Origin: Hyphococcus lacteus
GTDB taxonomy: Bacteria; Pseudomonadota; Alphaproteobacteria; Caulobacterales; Parvularculaceae
Direction of reading: 5' to 3'
Assembly: GCF_041058985.1 (NCBI RefSeq)
Contig: NZ_JBEHZE010000001.1
Coordinates: 682,001-746,000, forward strand
DNA length: 64,000 bases
Within the stretch, counting starts at the first letter, position 1, and every line of letters begins with the position of its first letter. The translations under genes and the position numbers were made by a program. Shown here in pieces: positions 24,110 to 33,115 of the stretch. The notes under the pieces are model-generated. The model made no database searches. It was not told the DNA's origin and saw only the letters and a list, made by a program, of their open reading frames with translations.

Positions 24110-25900
24110 TTAACCGCGATCCATACTACGCTGAGGCGCATCATTTGGTGCGCCCTCAGGTAGCCAGTTTGGCGTAATTTCCGGCTTGCCAATCATGAAG
24201 CCCTGAAGAAAATCCACGCCAAGCCCTTTTAGCAACATTGCGTCGGCTTCGTTATCGACCCATTCAGCAACTGTTTTCATGCCAAAATTTCTCGCTAGAT
24301 CGAGAAGTGTACGGACGAAAAGTTGATTCTCCCGAGACGCCGAAACACCCGTCACGAATGATCCGTCGATCTTGAGGATATCAATATCCATCGCTTTCAG
24401 ATTACGGAATGACGTATAACCAGCGCCGAAATCATCAATCCCAAATGAACACCCAAGGCGTTTAATCTCGGACACGAATTCGATTGTTGCATCAATCGAG
24501 TCGATAATCTGTGTTTCTGTCAGTTCAACTGTGATGCGATTTGTAAATTCCTGATGGGCGCGCAAAAGCGCAATATAGCCTTCTGCCCAAACAAAATCTT
24601 TTACAGTCTCCATGGAAATATTCACATTGAGATGAATATTAGGACAAATCGCAAGTGTGTTCAGCGCCAATTCCAGAACCCGGCGATCAAGCAAATGCAC
24701 CAATCCAAGACGTTCCGCAGCAGGAATAAATTCAGGCGCAGGAACCAATTGCCCGTCCTCACCATGCATGCGGATCAGACATTCGAATTTCGTAGGGACC
24801 TCGTCAAGGTCATTCACTATTGGCTGGAATGCCAAGCGAATTCGACGCTCATTGAGCGCAGTCAGGATAACATCTGACATATGCGTGTTACGTCGACGCA
24901 TACTGACGACGTCAGTTTTATCAGTAAATGAAGACCAGCTTGACTTACCAATTCGCTTTGCCGCATCAAGTGCGGCTTCAGCCCGCGTCATGGTTTCATT
25001 CGTCGTTGTCGCTTGCTCTGGCAGGCTGACAGCACCCAATGAAACCGAAGCCGCGACAGCACCACTTTTTGTTTCAACGACACTTTCGCGTACAACATTC
25101 AACAAACGCACGCATGTCTGACGCAGCTGTTCGTCATCGCAATCATTGATCATGATACCGAATTTCGTACCCGCCACACGGCCAATTCGATCTTTCGGGC
25201 CAAGCAACCCTGCAAGGCGCTTTGAGGTTTCTACGATAACCGTATCTGCAGCTTCGAACCCAAAATCAGCGTTGATCGCGCCGACATCATCAATGCCTGC
25301 GAGTATATAGGCGCCTGTTTGGCCCTCGCTTGTCAGACGGGCAATGTGTGTTTCGAGCGTTTTGCGCAAATGTGCGCGATTCAAAAGGCCCGTAAGCTCA
25401 TCATTGAGCGCAAGCCATGAAAGCTGTTCTTCGCGGCGTTTGCGCCCTTCGATGGAGCGAATAACGCTAATCAGGCGCCGGCCAGCACCCGACCCGATCC
25501 AACCGCCGCGCTCCTCTACCCAATGCCCTGCGCCATCGGCACGGCGGAGTTGATACTCACATGAATAGCTTGGCTTTTGCCCCAAAAATGCGGCCACCCG
25601 TATTTCGTCTTCTTCTTCGATGATACACGCGGAAAATGCATCACCGGTCGCAGCAACCTTTTCCCGCTCAACGCCAAAAATGCGCGAGGCCGCGTCAGCA
25701 TCCGACCAACTCAAAGTGCCATCACTAGGGTCAAATTCAAACATGGTCTGAAGACCGCGATCACTTGCCCCGTTTGAGGCTTCGGTCGCGGCTACAACAT
25801 GCTCGTTCGCTCCGGCCCGAGATGGCTGATCACCATCGGGTTTCTGGGCAGAATCATCTTGAATATTGTTCAAAGGGAACGCCTCAGCGTTTTTTACCAT
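24110..25900 (-). CDS. PAS-GGDEF-EAL c-di-GMP signalling protein (degenerate GGDEF, probable phosphodiesterase)
   Basis: A 596-residue soluble protein. A PAS-like sensor covers about 50-150, a GGDEF domain about 160-325, and an EAL domain about 335-585. The GGDEF site is VAGTKF at 242-247, so cyclase activity is not expected. The EAL domain keeps its metal and catalytic residues: Glu373 (ECL instead of EAL), NVNIS, ELTE, IDDFGAGYTSF, LKIDGSF, AEWVDNE and LQGFMIG. It should therefore hydrolyse c-di-GMP, with the GGDEF and PAS parts regulatory. It converges on phaR with nine bases between the stop codons. Domain order resembles Caulobacter PdeA-type enzymes. Confidence 0.92.
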   Translation of the reverse strand: MVKNAEAFPLNNIQDDSAQKPDGDQPSRAGANEHVVAATEASNGASDRGLQTMFEFDPSDGTLSWSDADAASRIFGVEREKVAATGDAFSACIIEEEDEIRVAAFLGQKPSYSCEYQLRRADGAGHWVEERGGWIGSGAGRRLISVIRSIEGRKRREEQLSWLALNDELTGLLNRAHLRKTLETHIARLTSEGQTGAYILAGIDDVGAINADFGFEAADTVIVETSKRLAGLLGPKDRIGRVAGTKFGIMINDCDDEQLRQTCVRLLNVVRESVVETKSGAVAASVSLGAVSLPEQATTTNETMTRAEAALDAAKRIGKSSWSSFTDKTDVVSMRRRNTHMSDVILTALNERRIRLAFQPIVNDLDEVPTKFECLIRMHGEDGQLVPAPEFIPAAERLGLVHLLDRRVLELALNTLAICPNIHLNVNISMETVKDFVWAEGYIALLRAHQEFTNRITVELTETQIIDSIDATIEFVSEIKRLGCSFGIDDFGAGYTSFRNLKAMDIDILKIDGSFVTGVSASRENQLFVRTLLDLARNFGMKTVAEWVDNEADAMLLKGLGVDFLQGFMIGKPEITPNWLPEGAPNDAPQRSMDRG

Positions 25901-26018
25901 TAATCCACTCGCGCTTTTACGTTCGTACTATAATCGCAAAGCCGTAAATAAAATTTGAAGCGATCCACTTCGTTGTTATATTATCTTTCGGCACCGTTTT
26001 TGCCTTGTAAGGCACGGT
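25901..26018 (+). promoter_or_regulatory. AT-rich region with a nested hairpin before a small reading frame
   Basis: The gap between the PAS-GGDEF-EAL gene and the membrane-protein gene is about 410 bases. At 25993-26018, ACCGT pairs with ACGGT and GCCTT pairs with AAGGC, giving a nested stem that ends one base before the ATG at 26019. It includes the AAGG that would serve as ribosome site. The left part probably holds the promoter of the minus-strand signalling gene. Confidence 0.4.
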
Positions 26019-26264
26019 ATGAAAGAAATACTTAACCAACCCGCTTCTTGGAGCCGCACACCATCACAACAACGACTTACAAAAGTCGCTGAGCCAGTGC
26101 CCGCGCGCGCTTTGACGGTTCATTCCACCCTAATGTTTTATGCAAATTGCCAATCGAGTTGGCAAAAAGCCAAGCCTTTCGACAACAAAGCAGCGCGCGC
26201 CTATCAACAAACAGAAACGCGTGCTTCCCAAGTTGGGCCGCACGCGCTTGATGTTTATCTATAA
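26019..26264 (+). CDS. Possible small protein, 81 aa
   Basis: A short reading frame in an otherwise empty gap. It begins with ATG after an AAGGC site that lies inside a hairpin. The product is hydrophilic and basic in its first half (SWSRTPSQQRLTKVAEPVPA). It ends with ARAYQQTETRASQVGPHALD, which faintly recalls the N-terminus of flagellar FlaF/FliS-type proteins. No membrane segment or signal peptide is present. The surrounding gap would otherwise hold nothing, but coding status is uncertain. Confidence 0.35.
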   Translation: MKEILNQPASWSRTPSQQRLTKVAEPVPARALTVHSTLMFYANCQSSWQKAKPFDNKAARAYQQTETRASQVGPHALDVYL

Positions 26265-26310
26265 TGTGTCTCTTGTTGGGACAGATACGTCAATCAAGAC
26301 GTGACATCAG

Positions 26311-26721
26311 CTAAGCACCACCGCCACCCACAGCAAGATCGCGGCGCGCCGTAACGGTGGTCACAATGAATCCGGCCATGAAATCAAGAAATGTCATCGA
26401 CATAAACAAGAAGAAAATCGAATTTCCGAAGCCTTTGACGATGATGAAAAGCAAAAGCGCCACCACAAAAACAACAACTGAAAGCGCGTGATTCATAATT
26501 GAATCTGACCCGGTTTTGGTTGCTCTTAGCAATTCCACAAACAATAGACCCATGCTGCCGAGCAAAAATACGTCACCCCAGCTGACGCTCCATAGCTCCC
26601 CCGACACCATCGGCAATTCGATAAAAACAATTTCATACCAAAGTGGTCCGGCCGCTCCTGTTAGCGCCAACACCGCATAAACGATCAGGCTGATCGCTAG
26701 TAATGGAAACATTTGATACAT
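26311..26721 (-). CDS. Small integral membrane protein, four helices, unknown function
   Basis: A 136-residue inner-membrane protein with four hydrophobic segments (FPLLAISLIVYAVLALTG, WGDVFLLGSMGLLFVELL, ALSVVVFVVALLLFIIV, and FFLFMSMTFLDFMAGFIVT). Between helices 2 and 3 is a short polar loop (RATKTGSDSIMNHA). The start at 26721 follows a GAAGGA site. It lies 115 bases downstream of the glycosyltransferase at 26837 on the same strand, so it may belong to the glycan locus. I know of no assigned function. Confidence 0.75.
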   Translation of the reverse strand: MYQMFPLLAISLIVYAVLALTGAAGPLWYEIVFIELPMVSGELWSVSWGDVFLLGSMGLLFVELLRATKTGSDSIMNHALSVVVFVVALLLFIIVKGFGNSIFFLFMSMTFLDFMAGFIVTTVTARRDLAVGGGGA

Positions 26722-26836
26722 CGTCCGAATTCCTTCTCTACCGCCGCTACCCAAACCCGTGGTGTCGGCTTCCCCTCATTCCCTATAGCTTAACATGAGC
26801 GCGGGCGCGCGCCAAAAATGGTAAACTGGTCATAAA

Positions 26837-27586
26837 TTACGGCTGTTCGGTAGTTTTTCCGGGCGATTTCGCCCTCGCCCGCAACCACATCACCCCAATC
26901 AAGTCACGAAACGCAACCAGTGCACGCCCGATATTGGTGTATTTTGACGCCCCATGCGCGCGGGCGCGATGTGAAACAGGCATAAAAACAATCCCATATC
27001 CTTCGCGACGGATCAGTGCCGGCAAGTAACGATGCATGTGGTCGAAATAAGGAAGCCTCAAATAGGCTTCGCGGCGAAATACCTTCAGCCCACAGCCGGT
27101 ATCCGCTGCCCCATCGTCGAGTAATTTTTGACGAATAGAATTTGCCGCCCGTGAGGCCCATTTTTTCGCGCGGCTGTCTTGGCGGCCTTGGCGCTCGCCG
27201 GCCGCCATGGCAGTCATCGGGCTTTTCGCCACCTCATCCATCAGCACACGGTAGAGCGATGGAATATGGGCAGGATCATTCTGACCATCGCCATCAAGCA
27301 TCGCAATAAATTCAGCACGTGCAGCCAACACACCCGTACGGATGGCGCGGCTCTGCCCTGCGTTATGCTCGTGGCAAAGAATGCGTAATTGTGGATAAAC
27401 CTTGCGCGCCGCGCGAAGAACCGTGCGAGTTTCGTCCGTTGAGGCATCATCAACGATGATAATTTCGTGATCAATTTCCGATAGCGCCGCCGCAATTTCT
27501 TCAACCAGCAAAGCTGCGCCACCCGCTTCATTCAGCATGGGGGCAATGACGCTTAGCGTTGGCTGTTGATTTTCGCGTTGATCCAT
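26837..27586 (-). CDS. Glycosyltransferase family 2, polyprenyl-phosphate sugar synthase-like (DPM1-like)
   Basis: A 249-residue cytoplasmic GT-A enzyme. The nucleotide-sugar site is IIVDDASTDET, the metal-binding motif is MLDGDGQND, and the later segment DTGCGLKVFRREAYLRLPYFDHMHRYLPAL is typical of dolichyl/undecaprenyl-phosphate mannose or glucose synthases. There is no C-terminal membrane pair, so it is the soluble DPM1 type. Such enzymes make the lipid-linked sugar donor used by GT39 transferases, two of which start divergently at 27704 and 29367. The start at 27586 is chosen over 27625 because the family domain begins soon after it; no strong ribosome site decides. Confidence 0.88.
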   Translation of the reverse strand: MDQRENQQPTLSVIAPMLNEAGGAALLVEEIAAALSEIDHEIIIVDDASTDETRTVLRAARKVYPQLRILCHEHNAGQSRAIRTGVLAARAEFIAMLDGDGQNDPAHIPSLYRVLMDEVAKSPMTAMAAGERQGRQDSRAKKWASRAANSIRQKLLDDGAADTGCGLKVFRREAYLRLPYFDHMHRYLPALIRREGYGIVFMPVSHRARAHGASKYTNIGRALVAFRDLIGVMWLRARAKSPGKTTEQP

Positions 27587-27703
27587 AAGGCCAATGCTCT
27601 TAACTGATCCGGCGCGCCGGGTCACCTATTCTCATTTGTGGAAATACGAGACAAATTCTAGAGGACCACCTAGGATAATAGGCATATTGGGGCCTAAATA
27701 TCG

Positions 27704-29356
27704 ATGAATTTGAAGCTAAGCCCATCATCTATGCGCGTAATTGTTGTCGCCCTTTTTGCGGCAGCGACTGCGATGGCGGGGCTGTGGTCGTTGCCGCCAT
27801 TGGACCGGGACGAAGCCCGGTTCGCCCAAGCGACAACACAAATGCTAGAAAGCGGCGATTATATCGCCATTCAATTTCAGGATCGCGAGCGTAACAAAAA
27901 GCCTGCCGGTATTTATTGGCTCCAGGCCGCGAGCGTGAACGCCTTTTCCACGGTCGAAGCACGCGAAATATGGGCATATCGAATTCCTTCGATGATTGGG
28001 ATTATCATTGCAGCGATTTGCACAACCCTTGCCGGTATGAAGCTATATGATGAGCGCACTGGGTTTCTGGCCGGATTGTTTCTGGCGAGTGCGCCGCTTG
28101 TTGCCGCCGAAGGAACTATCGCGAAAACCGATGGCGTTCTCCTTGCGCTGACTTGTTTAGCGCAGCTTGCGTTTTTGCATATATACGCGCGCGTTCAAAC
28201 AAACCAATTTGGTAGTTGGCGCTGGCCATTAGCGTTCTGGATCGCGCAAGGTGCTGCGATTCTCATAAAGGGTCCGATAGCGCCATTAGTCTCTTTATTG
28301 ACAGGCGTGGGTCTACTGGCTGGCCCAAAGCGCTTTGCGTGGATTTGGCCTATGCGGCCGATTATCGGCACAATAATCCTTTTACTGATGATAGTACCTT
28401 GGGCATTAGCAATTTGGCATGCCACCGACGGCCGCTTTTTCACAGAAGCGATTGGCCGGGACATGTTGGGCAAAGTTGGCAGTGTACAGGAGGGCCATGC
28501 AGGGCTGCCCGGTTATCATCTATTGCTCTTAAGCTTTTTGTTCTGGCCGGCTGCTGCGTTAATCATCAGCGGAGTGACCCGCACATGGCGGGAGCGCAGG
28601 AATTGGCAGGCGCGTTTTCTATTAGCGTGGCTAATCCCCGCATGGGTTGTCTTTGAACTCGCAAGCACGAAGTTACCCCATTACGTCATGCCGCTATACC
28701 CGGCCCTAGCAATTATGGCAGCCCATGCAGCAACGAAAATGGGCACGGTCAAATGGCCGGAAAAAATTGGCGCACTTATTTATTGTGCCATCGGGTTAGT
28801 GGCGGCGAGCCTCGTTGCTTTATTGCCCATAATTTTTAGCGAAGCTGCGATGACCGGAATTTGTTTTGGTGTAAGCGCAACGATCGCTTTGGCGACGATT
28901 TTCGTCACCATGCTCTTTTGGCGCAGTAAAGCCTATCAGGGCAGCATAGCAGCGACAGCGTTAGCATCGCTTTATGCGTGGACATTAATGACCGTCGTTT
29001 TACCAAGCCTATCGGATCTTGCTGTATCGCCGCGCATTTCAATCGCGCTTGAATTGGCGGACCGCCACCCAATCCACAATAATACTGCGCCGGTTGCGAT
29101 CGCCGGATATTCTGAACCGTCAACAGTTTTTTTATTGGGAACCGAAACAGCGTTAACCACCCCAAGTTACGCAGCATCGCTTTTGCGAAATGGTGATGTA
29201 AGTGCCGCCATCATTGATCGATCACATGACCAAGAGTTTAAGGTTGCGCTGGGTGAGACAAACGTAAATACCCTTGCTGTTATTGACGGGCTCAACTACT
29301 CCAATGGTGATAAAGTTACGCTAACTATTTACGTTCGTAGCCCTGACATTCGCTAA
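27704..29356 (+). CDS. GT39-type glycosyltransferase, ArnT-like integral membrane protein
   Basis: A 550-residue protein with about twelve membrane helices. The first periplasmic loop carries LDRDEARFAQ, the acidic catalytic motif of the ArnT/PMT superfamily, and RNKKPAGIYWLQ follows, also conserved. Such enzymes move a sugar from a polyprenyl phosphate to a periplasmic acceptor such as lipid A, a lipid-linked glycan or a protein. The acceptor here is unknown. It is followed after ten bases by a second GT39 gene, and its likely donor-making GT2 is divergent. Confidence 0.9.
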   Translation: MNLKLSPSSMRVIVVALFAAATAMAGLWSLPPLDRDEARFAQATTQMLESGDYIAIQFQDRERNKKPAGIYWLQAASVNAFSTVEAREIWAYRIPSMIGIIIAAICTTLAGMKLYDERTGFLAGLFLASAPLVAAEGTIAKTDGVLLALTCLAQLAFLHIYARVQTNQFGSWRWPLAFWIAQGAAILIKGPIAPLVSLLTGVGLLAGPKRFAWIWPMRPIIGTIILLLMIVPWALAIWHATDGRFFTEAIGRDMLGKVGSVQEGHAGLPGYHLLLLSFLFWPAAALIISGVTRTWRERRNWQARFLLAWLIPAWVVFELASTKLPHYVMPLYPALAIMAAHAATKMGTVKWPEKIGALIYCAIGLVAASLVALLPIIFSEAAMTGICFGVSATIALATIFVTMLFWRSKAYQGSIAATALASLYAWTLMTVVLPSLSDLAVSPRISIALELADRHPIHNNTAPVAIAGYSEPSTVFLLGTETALTTPSYAASLLRNGDVSAAIIDRSHDQEFKVALGETNVNTLAVIDGLNYSNGDKVTLTIYVRSPDIR

Positions 29357-29366
29357 TCGGCAGTGC

Positions 29367-30851
29367 ATGACACAAGAAAACACCAGTATCGCAACGACAC
29401 CACTTTGGCGCAGTTTCTGGGCCTTCGCTGGCGCGCTCACCTTGCTGCGCATTATCACCCTGACGCTATCGTCTGCTGAACTTGGTCCTGACGAGGCTCA
29501 ATATTGGTATTGGTCGCGCGACATTGATTTTGGCTATTATTCTAAACCGCCACTGATTGCTTGGGCAATCGCCGCGACCACTGATCTTTTTGGAAATGCA
29601 CCTTGGGCCGTTCGGCTCTCTGCACCGCTTTTACATTTTGGTGCCGCTAGTTTTCTATACTACACCGCGAAAGATTTATTCAGTAAACAAATTGCTTTCT
29701 GGGTTGGAATAGGCTGGCTGACCGTTCCGGGCATCATTCTTTCTTCTTTTCTGATCACCACTGATGCACTCTTGTTATTCTTTTGGTCCGGTGCAATTTA
29801 TTTTCTATCGCAAATTTTTACCGGCGACCAACATAAGACGGCAAATTTTGCTGCGTTGGGCGCGATGATCGGCCTTGGCCTTTTGTCCAAATATGCGATG
29901 ATTTATTTCCCGGTCGCACTGGGCCTTATGATGATCATTCCATCATTGCGGCAGCGATTTCTGCGGCCACAACTTGCACTTACCGCAGTTGTCGCCTTTG
30001 CATTTTTACTGCCCAATATTATTTGGAACGGCCTCCATGAATTTCAAACTCTAAGTCACACGGCAGACAATGCTAATTGGGGCACATCAATGTTTAAGCC
30101 ATTGAGCCTTTTGGGATTTCTGACGGAACAATTTGCCGTCTTCGGCATCATTCCTTTTGCGGCATTGATTTATATCGCCACCAAAAGATCCGCATGGCGC
30201 GATACTGCATCAAGCAACAAAGCACTGATGCTTTTTATTTTGGCGTTAACACCGCTAACTGTTGTGACATTACAGGCATTTCTTTCGCGGGCACATGCAA
30301 ATTGGGCAGCGTCGGCATATCCGGCCGCAATGTTATTGGTGACTTGGTTTTTGATTTCCCGAAACAAAATTAATCTCATCATGGTCAACCTCGCATTCAA
30401 TAGTGTGTTGATTGCATGCTTCACCATTGGCGTTCTCAATTTTAGCCTAATAGATCAGCTTGGGCTTTCGCGCACCGCAAAAGATATACGCGGATGGCAA
30501 TCCCAAACTGATGCGATCATGGCGCGTGCAACAGGGTTCGATGCCATCGTCATCGACGACCGCTACCTAATTGGTGAAATGCTTTATCATCAGCGTACGA
30601 CCACCATGCCGATTGTTGCACTCGACGCAAACAACAAAATCGACAATCATTTCGAAGCATTTCTCGCATTCGACCCGATACAAACATCACGCGTTTTATT
30701 TGTTACCACCCGCGATGACGCGGCCCATGTGGACTATCGCTTTGGTAGCATCACGCCCATGGGAACGATAAACACCGAAATCGCGCCCGACATGTATCGC
30801 CGTTATACGCTTTTTGCACTTGAGGATTATTTTGAGCCGGGCAGCCGGTAA
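29367..30851 (+). CDS. GT39-type glycosyltransferase, second copy
   Basis: A 494-residue polytopic membrane protein of the PMT_2/GT39 type. The catalytic loop contains LGPDEAQYWYWSRDIDFGYYSKPPLIAW, with the DEAQY acidic pair. It differs considerably from the neighbour at 27704, so it is not a recent duplicate and probably uses another acceptor or sugar. It is co-directional with that gene and probably in one operon. It converges with the GT2 gene at 30854, with two bases between stops. Confidence 0.9.
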   Translation: MTQENTSIATTPLWRSFWAFAGALTLLRIITLTLSSAELGPDEAQYWYWSRDIDFGYYSKPPLIAWAIAATTDLFGNAPWAVRLSAPLLHFGAASFLYYTAKDLFSKQIAFWVGIGWLTVPGIILSSFLITTDALLLFFWSGAIYFLSQIFTGDQHKTANFAALGAMIGLGLLSKYAMIYFPVALGLMMIIPSLRQRFLRPQLALTAVVAFAFLLPNIIWNGLHEFQTLSHTADNANWGTSMFKPLSLLGFLTEQFAVFGIIPFAALIYIATKRSAWRDTASSNKALMLFILALTPLTVVTLQAFLSRAHANWAASAYPAAMLLVTWFLISRNKINLIMVNLAFNSVLIACFTIGVLNFSLIDQLGLSRTAKDIRGWQSQTDAIMARATGFDAIVIDDRYLIGEMLYHQRTTTMPIVALDANNKIDNHFEAFLAFDPIQTSRVLFVTTRDDAAHVDYRFGSITPMGTINTEIAPDMYRRYTLFALEDYFEPGSR

Positions 30852-30853
30852 TT

Positions 30854-31837
30854 TCAGCGTTTCGACTGCCGTTTTGAAAGCGCACGGGCACGCCGCAAAC
30901 CACGCTCTCCGTTTCTCATGCGAAATCCAACAAGACGCAGTGCTTTTAATATGGCGCGTTTTATAAACAACATCCCAAAAGATAACCAAAGCGCCCCATC
31001 AACAAGCCACAGAAATGGTCGCGGATAAGCCTTTTCGAAATGTTTGTGGAAATACCGAATTATTCCTGCCGTCTTGCGTGCTTCAATCTTTACCGGATTG
31101 GCGCGACTTGAACTTTTGAAATGCACCACCGGTACATGCGGGTTGAAATAGACATCACCGCCTGCATCCGCAAACCGCAAACAAAAATCGACATCCTCAA
31201 CATGCATAAAATAGTGTTCATCCATCCCGCCATTTGCCATATAATCTGTATGCGGTAACAACATCACGGCACCCGATATTGTCGGTACATCAATGACATC
31301 ATCAGGACAGTCGCTCGTATGAAGGTTAAAACGCTGGAAATAGGGGTGTTGCGGCGCAAGACGATAGAGCTTTGTCGCCTCAACAAAAGCACTGCCGGGC
31401 GTCAATACGCGGCGGCGCGAACCTTGCTGTTCAATACCATCCGGCCCCACAAGCTTTGCCCCCATCAACCATGGATGTTCTAACGCGGCAGCATCCGCCA
31501 ACATTCGTGCGACCCCGCCTTCGGGCATGATTGCATCGGGATTAAAAATCAAAAGATGGTCGGTTTGCGCCATTCGCGCGCCAAGATTACACCCCGCCGC
31601 AAAGCCAATATTACCGTGCCCGGAAATAACCCGCACGCGTTCGGCGCTATTACTTTCCTCAATTGCCATCTCGACATCACCGGGAAAGTTGCCGTTATCG
31701 ACCAGAATAATTTCTGCAATAGGCCTTTGCGTACAAAGACTTTGGAGCGAGCGCGTTAAAACCGGTCCCGTGAAATAACTCACGACTATCGCAGTCACTG
31801 TTGGCGTCATGCTTTGGGGTTGGTCCACGCCGCGCAC
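30854..31837 (-). CDS. Glycosyltransferase family 2, rhamnosyltransferase-like
   Basis: A 327-residue GT-A enzyme with the N-terminal motif VVSYFTGPVLTRSLQSL, LVDNGNFPGD, and the DXD-like FNPDAIMP. The HVEDVDFCLRFADAGG segment is typical of WbbL/rhamnosyltransferase-type proteins acting on O-antigen or capsule. A C-terminal hydrophobic stretch (FLWLVDGALWLSFGMLF) suggests membrane association. The start is GTG at 31837, three bases after the stop of the O-antigen-ligase-like gene, so translation is probably coupled; an ATG at 31810 is an alternative. Confidence 0.88.
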   Translation of the reverse strand: MRGVDQPQSMTPTVTAIVVSYFTGPVLTRSLQSLCTQRPIAEIILVDNGNFPGDVEMAIEESNSAERVRVISGHGNIGFAAGCNLGARMAQTDHLLIFNPDAIMPEGGVARMLADAAALEHPWLMGAKLVGPDGIEQQGSRRRVLTPGSAFVEATKLYRLAPQHPYFQRFNLHTSDCPDDVIDVPTISGAVMLLPHTDYMANGGMDEHYFMHVEDVDFCLRFADAGGDVYFNPHVPVVHFKSSSRANPVKIEARKTAGIIRYFHKHFEKAYPRPFLWLVDGALWLSFGMLFIKRAILKALRLVGFRMRNGERGLRRARALSKRQSKR

Positions 31838-31840
31838 TCC

Positions 31841-33106
31841 CTATCGCTTTTCAAGCGAGTGAAGAAACGCCACACCACTGGCCGCAAGCGCCATCGCCGC
31901 CATGCGCCACACTTGCCACAAGCTACCTTCTACAATAACGGAGGCCAGAACAGCCGCAAATGCGCCAACCGCCGCCGCGCTTACTGCCTTGGAAAGCCCC
32001 GCGCGCAGCAACGTTTTAAGACCGTAATAAAAGAACAACAACAACGCAGCGATACCTGGCACCCCTAATTCTAGCCACACTTGAATAAATACATTATGCG
32101 GATGGTTAGGACTGACAGAAACCAATGTCGGCATACCCGGAACCGCGACCATAGGCGCAGTTTCTTTCCATATGCGTGCATAATCTGCACCATGACCAAA
32201 AGGCATCCCCGAAATACTCTCTATCGCTGTTGCCTTCCAGATCGCCAGGCGGTGCAGCATTGACGCCAAGGCCATTTGCGTCTCGCCCGACACTTGGTCG
32301 TTGAAAAAAGCGTAAATCGTTTCGATCGGGATGAACGATGCGGCGATAGGAAACCCAAGCAGCAGAGCGATGGCCCCCCAACCCGCAAACCTCAACGAGA
32401 GGCGCGGCGCCATAAGCGCCACCATGGTTGCGCCGAAACCAATCAATATAGCCACAACATTTGCCGTTACATCATTCAGCGCGGCAGCCACCAATCCCAA
32501 CAATAACACCAGAATTGCGGCCGGTTTCGACCACAGCCGGACGGCGATTGCCGCTGCCGGAAACAGCGCTGGCGTAAGCGCCGTCACGCCGCGCGCCAAA
32601 GCAATTGTATCGCGCGTACGATCAGGTTCGTGGGGTGGAAATAATCCGCGCAACGCACCGCCGCTGACGCCCTCTAACGCCAGCACAATCATGCCGCCGA
32701 CGATCGCCAGCAAAAACGCACGGCCCAATCGCCACGCCCAAACCCGTGAAAGATTGAGCGCATACCAAGTGACACTTCCGCCAACCAATACAGGTGCCAG
32801 CACATACAGCGCCAAATCAAATTGATGCTTAGGTGACCAGAAGCCCGAAACAAAAATCCAAAAACAGAAAAACAAAATCGCGGTAAACCCTGCGAACTTC
32901 GGATCTTTCAAACTCGGGTTATCAAATAATTTGCCAAACGCAGCCTGCCAAAAGTCGCCGCGCGCAAAAGCCGGAAGACTGGCTAGCAACAACCACGGCG
33001 CTAATCCGCGATGTCCAAACACAACCGTTAGCGGTAACAAAAAGAACAAGCCGTAGAACAAACGGCGGCTTGCCTTATCACGTTTATCTCGCCAACTCAG
33101 CTCCAT
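31841..33106 (-). CDS. O-antigen ligase family (Wzy_C) membrane protein
   Basis: A 421-residue protein with about ten membrane helices and the large periplasmic loop typical of the WaaL/Wzy_C family. The loop contains GMPFGHGADYARIWKE followed by SPNHPHNVFIQVWLELGVPG, where the NHPHN histidines are the family hallmark. It would ligate or polymerise a lipid-linked glycan in the periplasm. It sits between thrS and the GT2 gene on one strand, nine bases after thrS, so the two glycan genes are probably co-transcribed with thrS. Confidence 0.9.
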   Translation of the reverse strand: MELSWRDKRDKASRRLFYGLFFLLPLTVVFGHRGLAPWLLLASLPAFARGDFWQAAFGKLFDNPSLKDPKFAGFTAILFFCFWIFVSGFWSPKHQFDLALYVLAPVLVGGSVTWYALNLSRVWAWRLGRAFLLAIVGGMIVLALEGVSGGALRGLFPPHEPDRTRDTIALARGVTALTPALFPAAAIAVRLWSKPAAILVLLLGLVAAALNDVTANVVAILIGFGATMVALMAPRLSLRFAGWGAIALLLGFPIAASFIPIETIYAFFNDQVSGETQMALASMLHRLAIWKATAIESISGMPFGHGADYARIWKETAPMVAVPGMPTLVSVSPNHPHNVFIQVWLELGVPGIAALLLFFYYGLKTLLRAGLSKAVSAAAVGAFAAVLASVIVEGSLWQVWRMAAMALAASGVAFLHSLEKR

Positions 33107-33115
33107 GATGAAACG

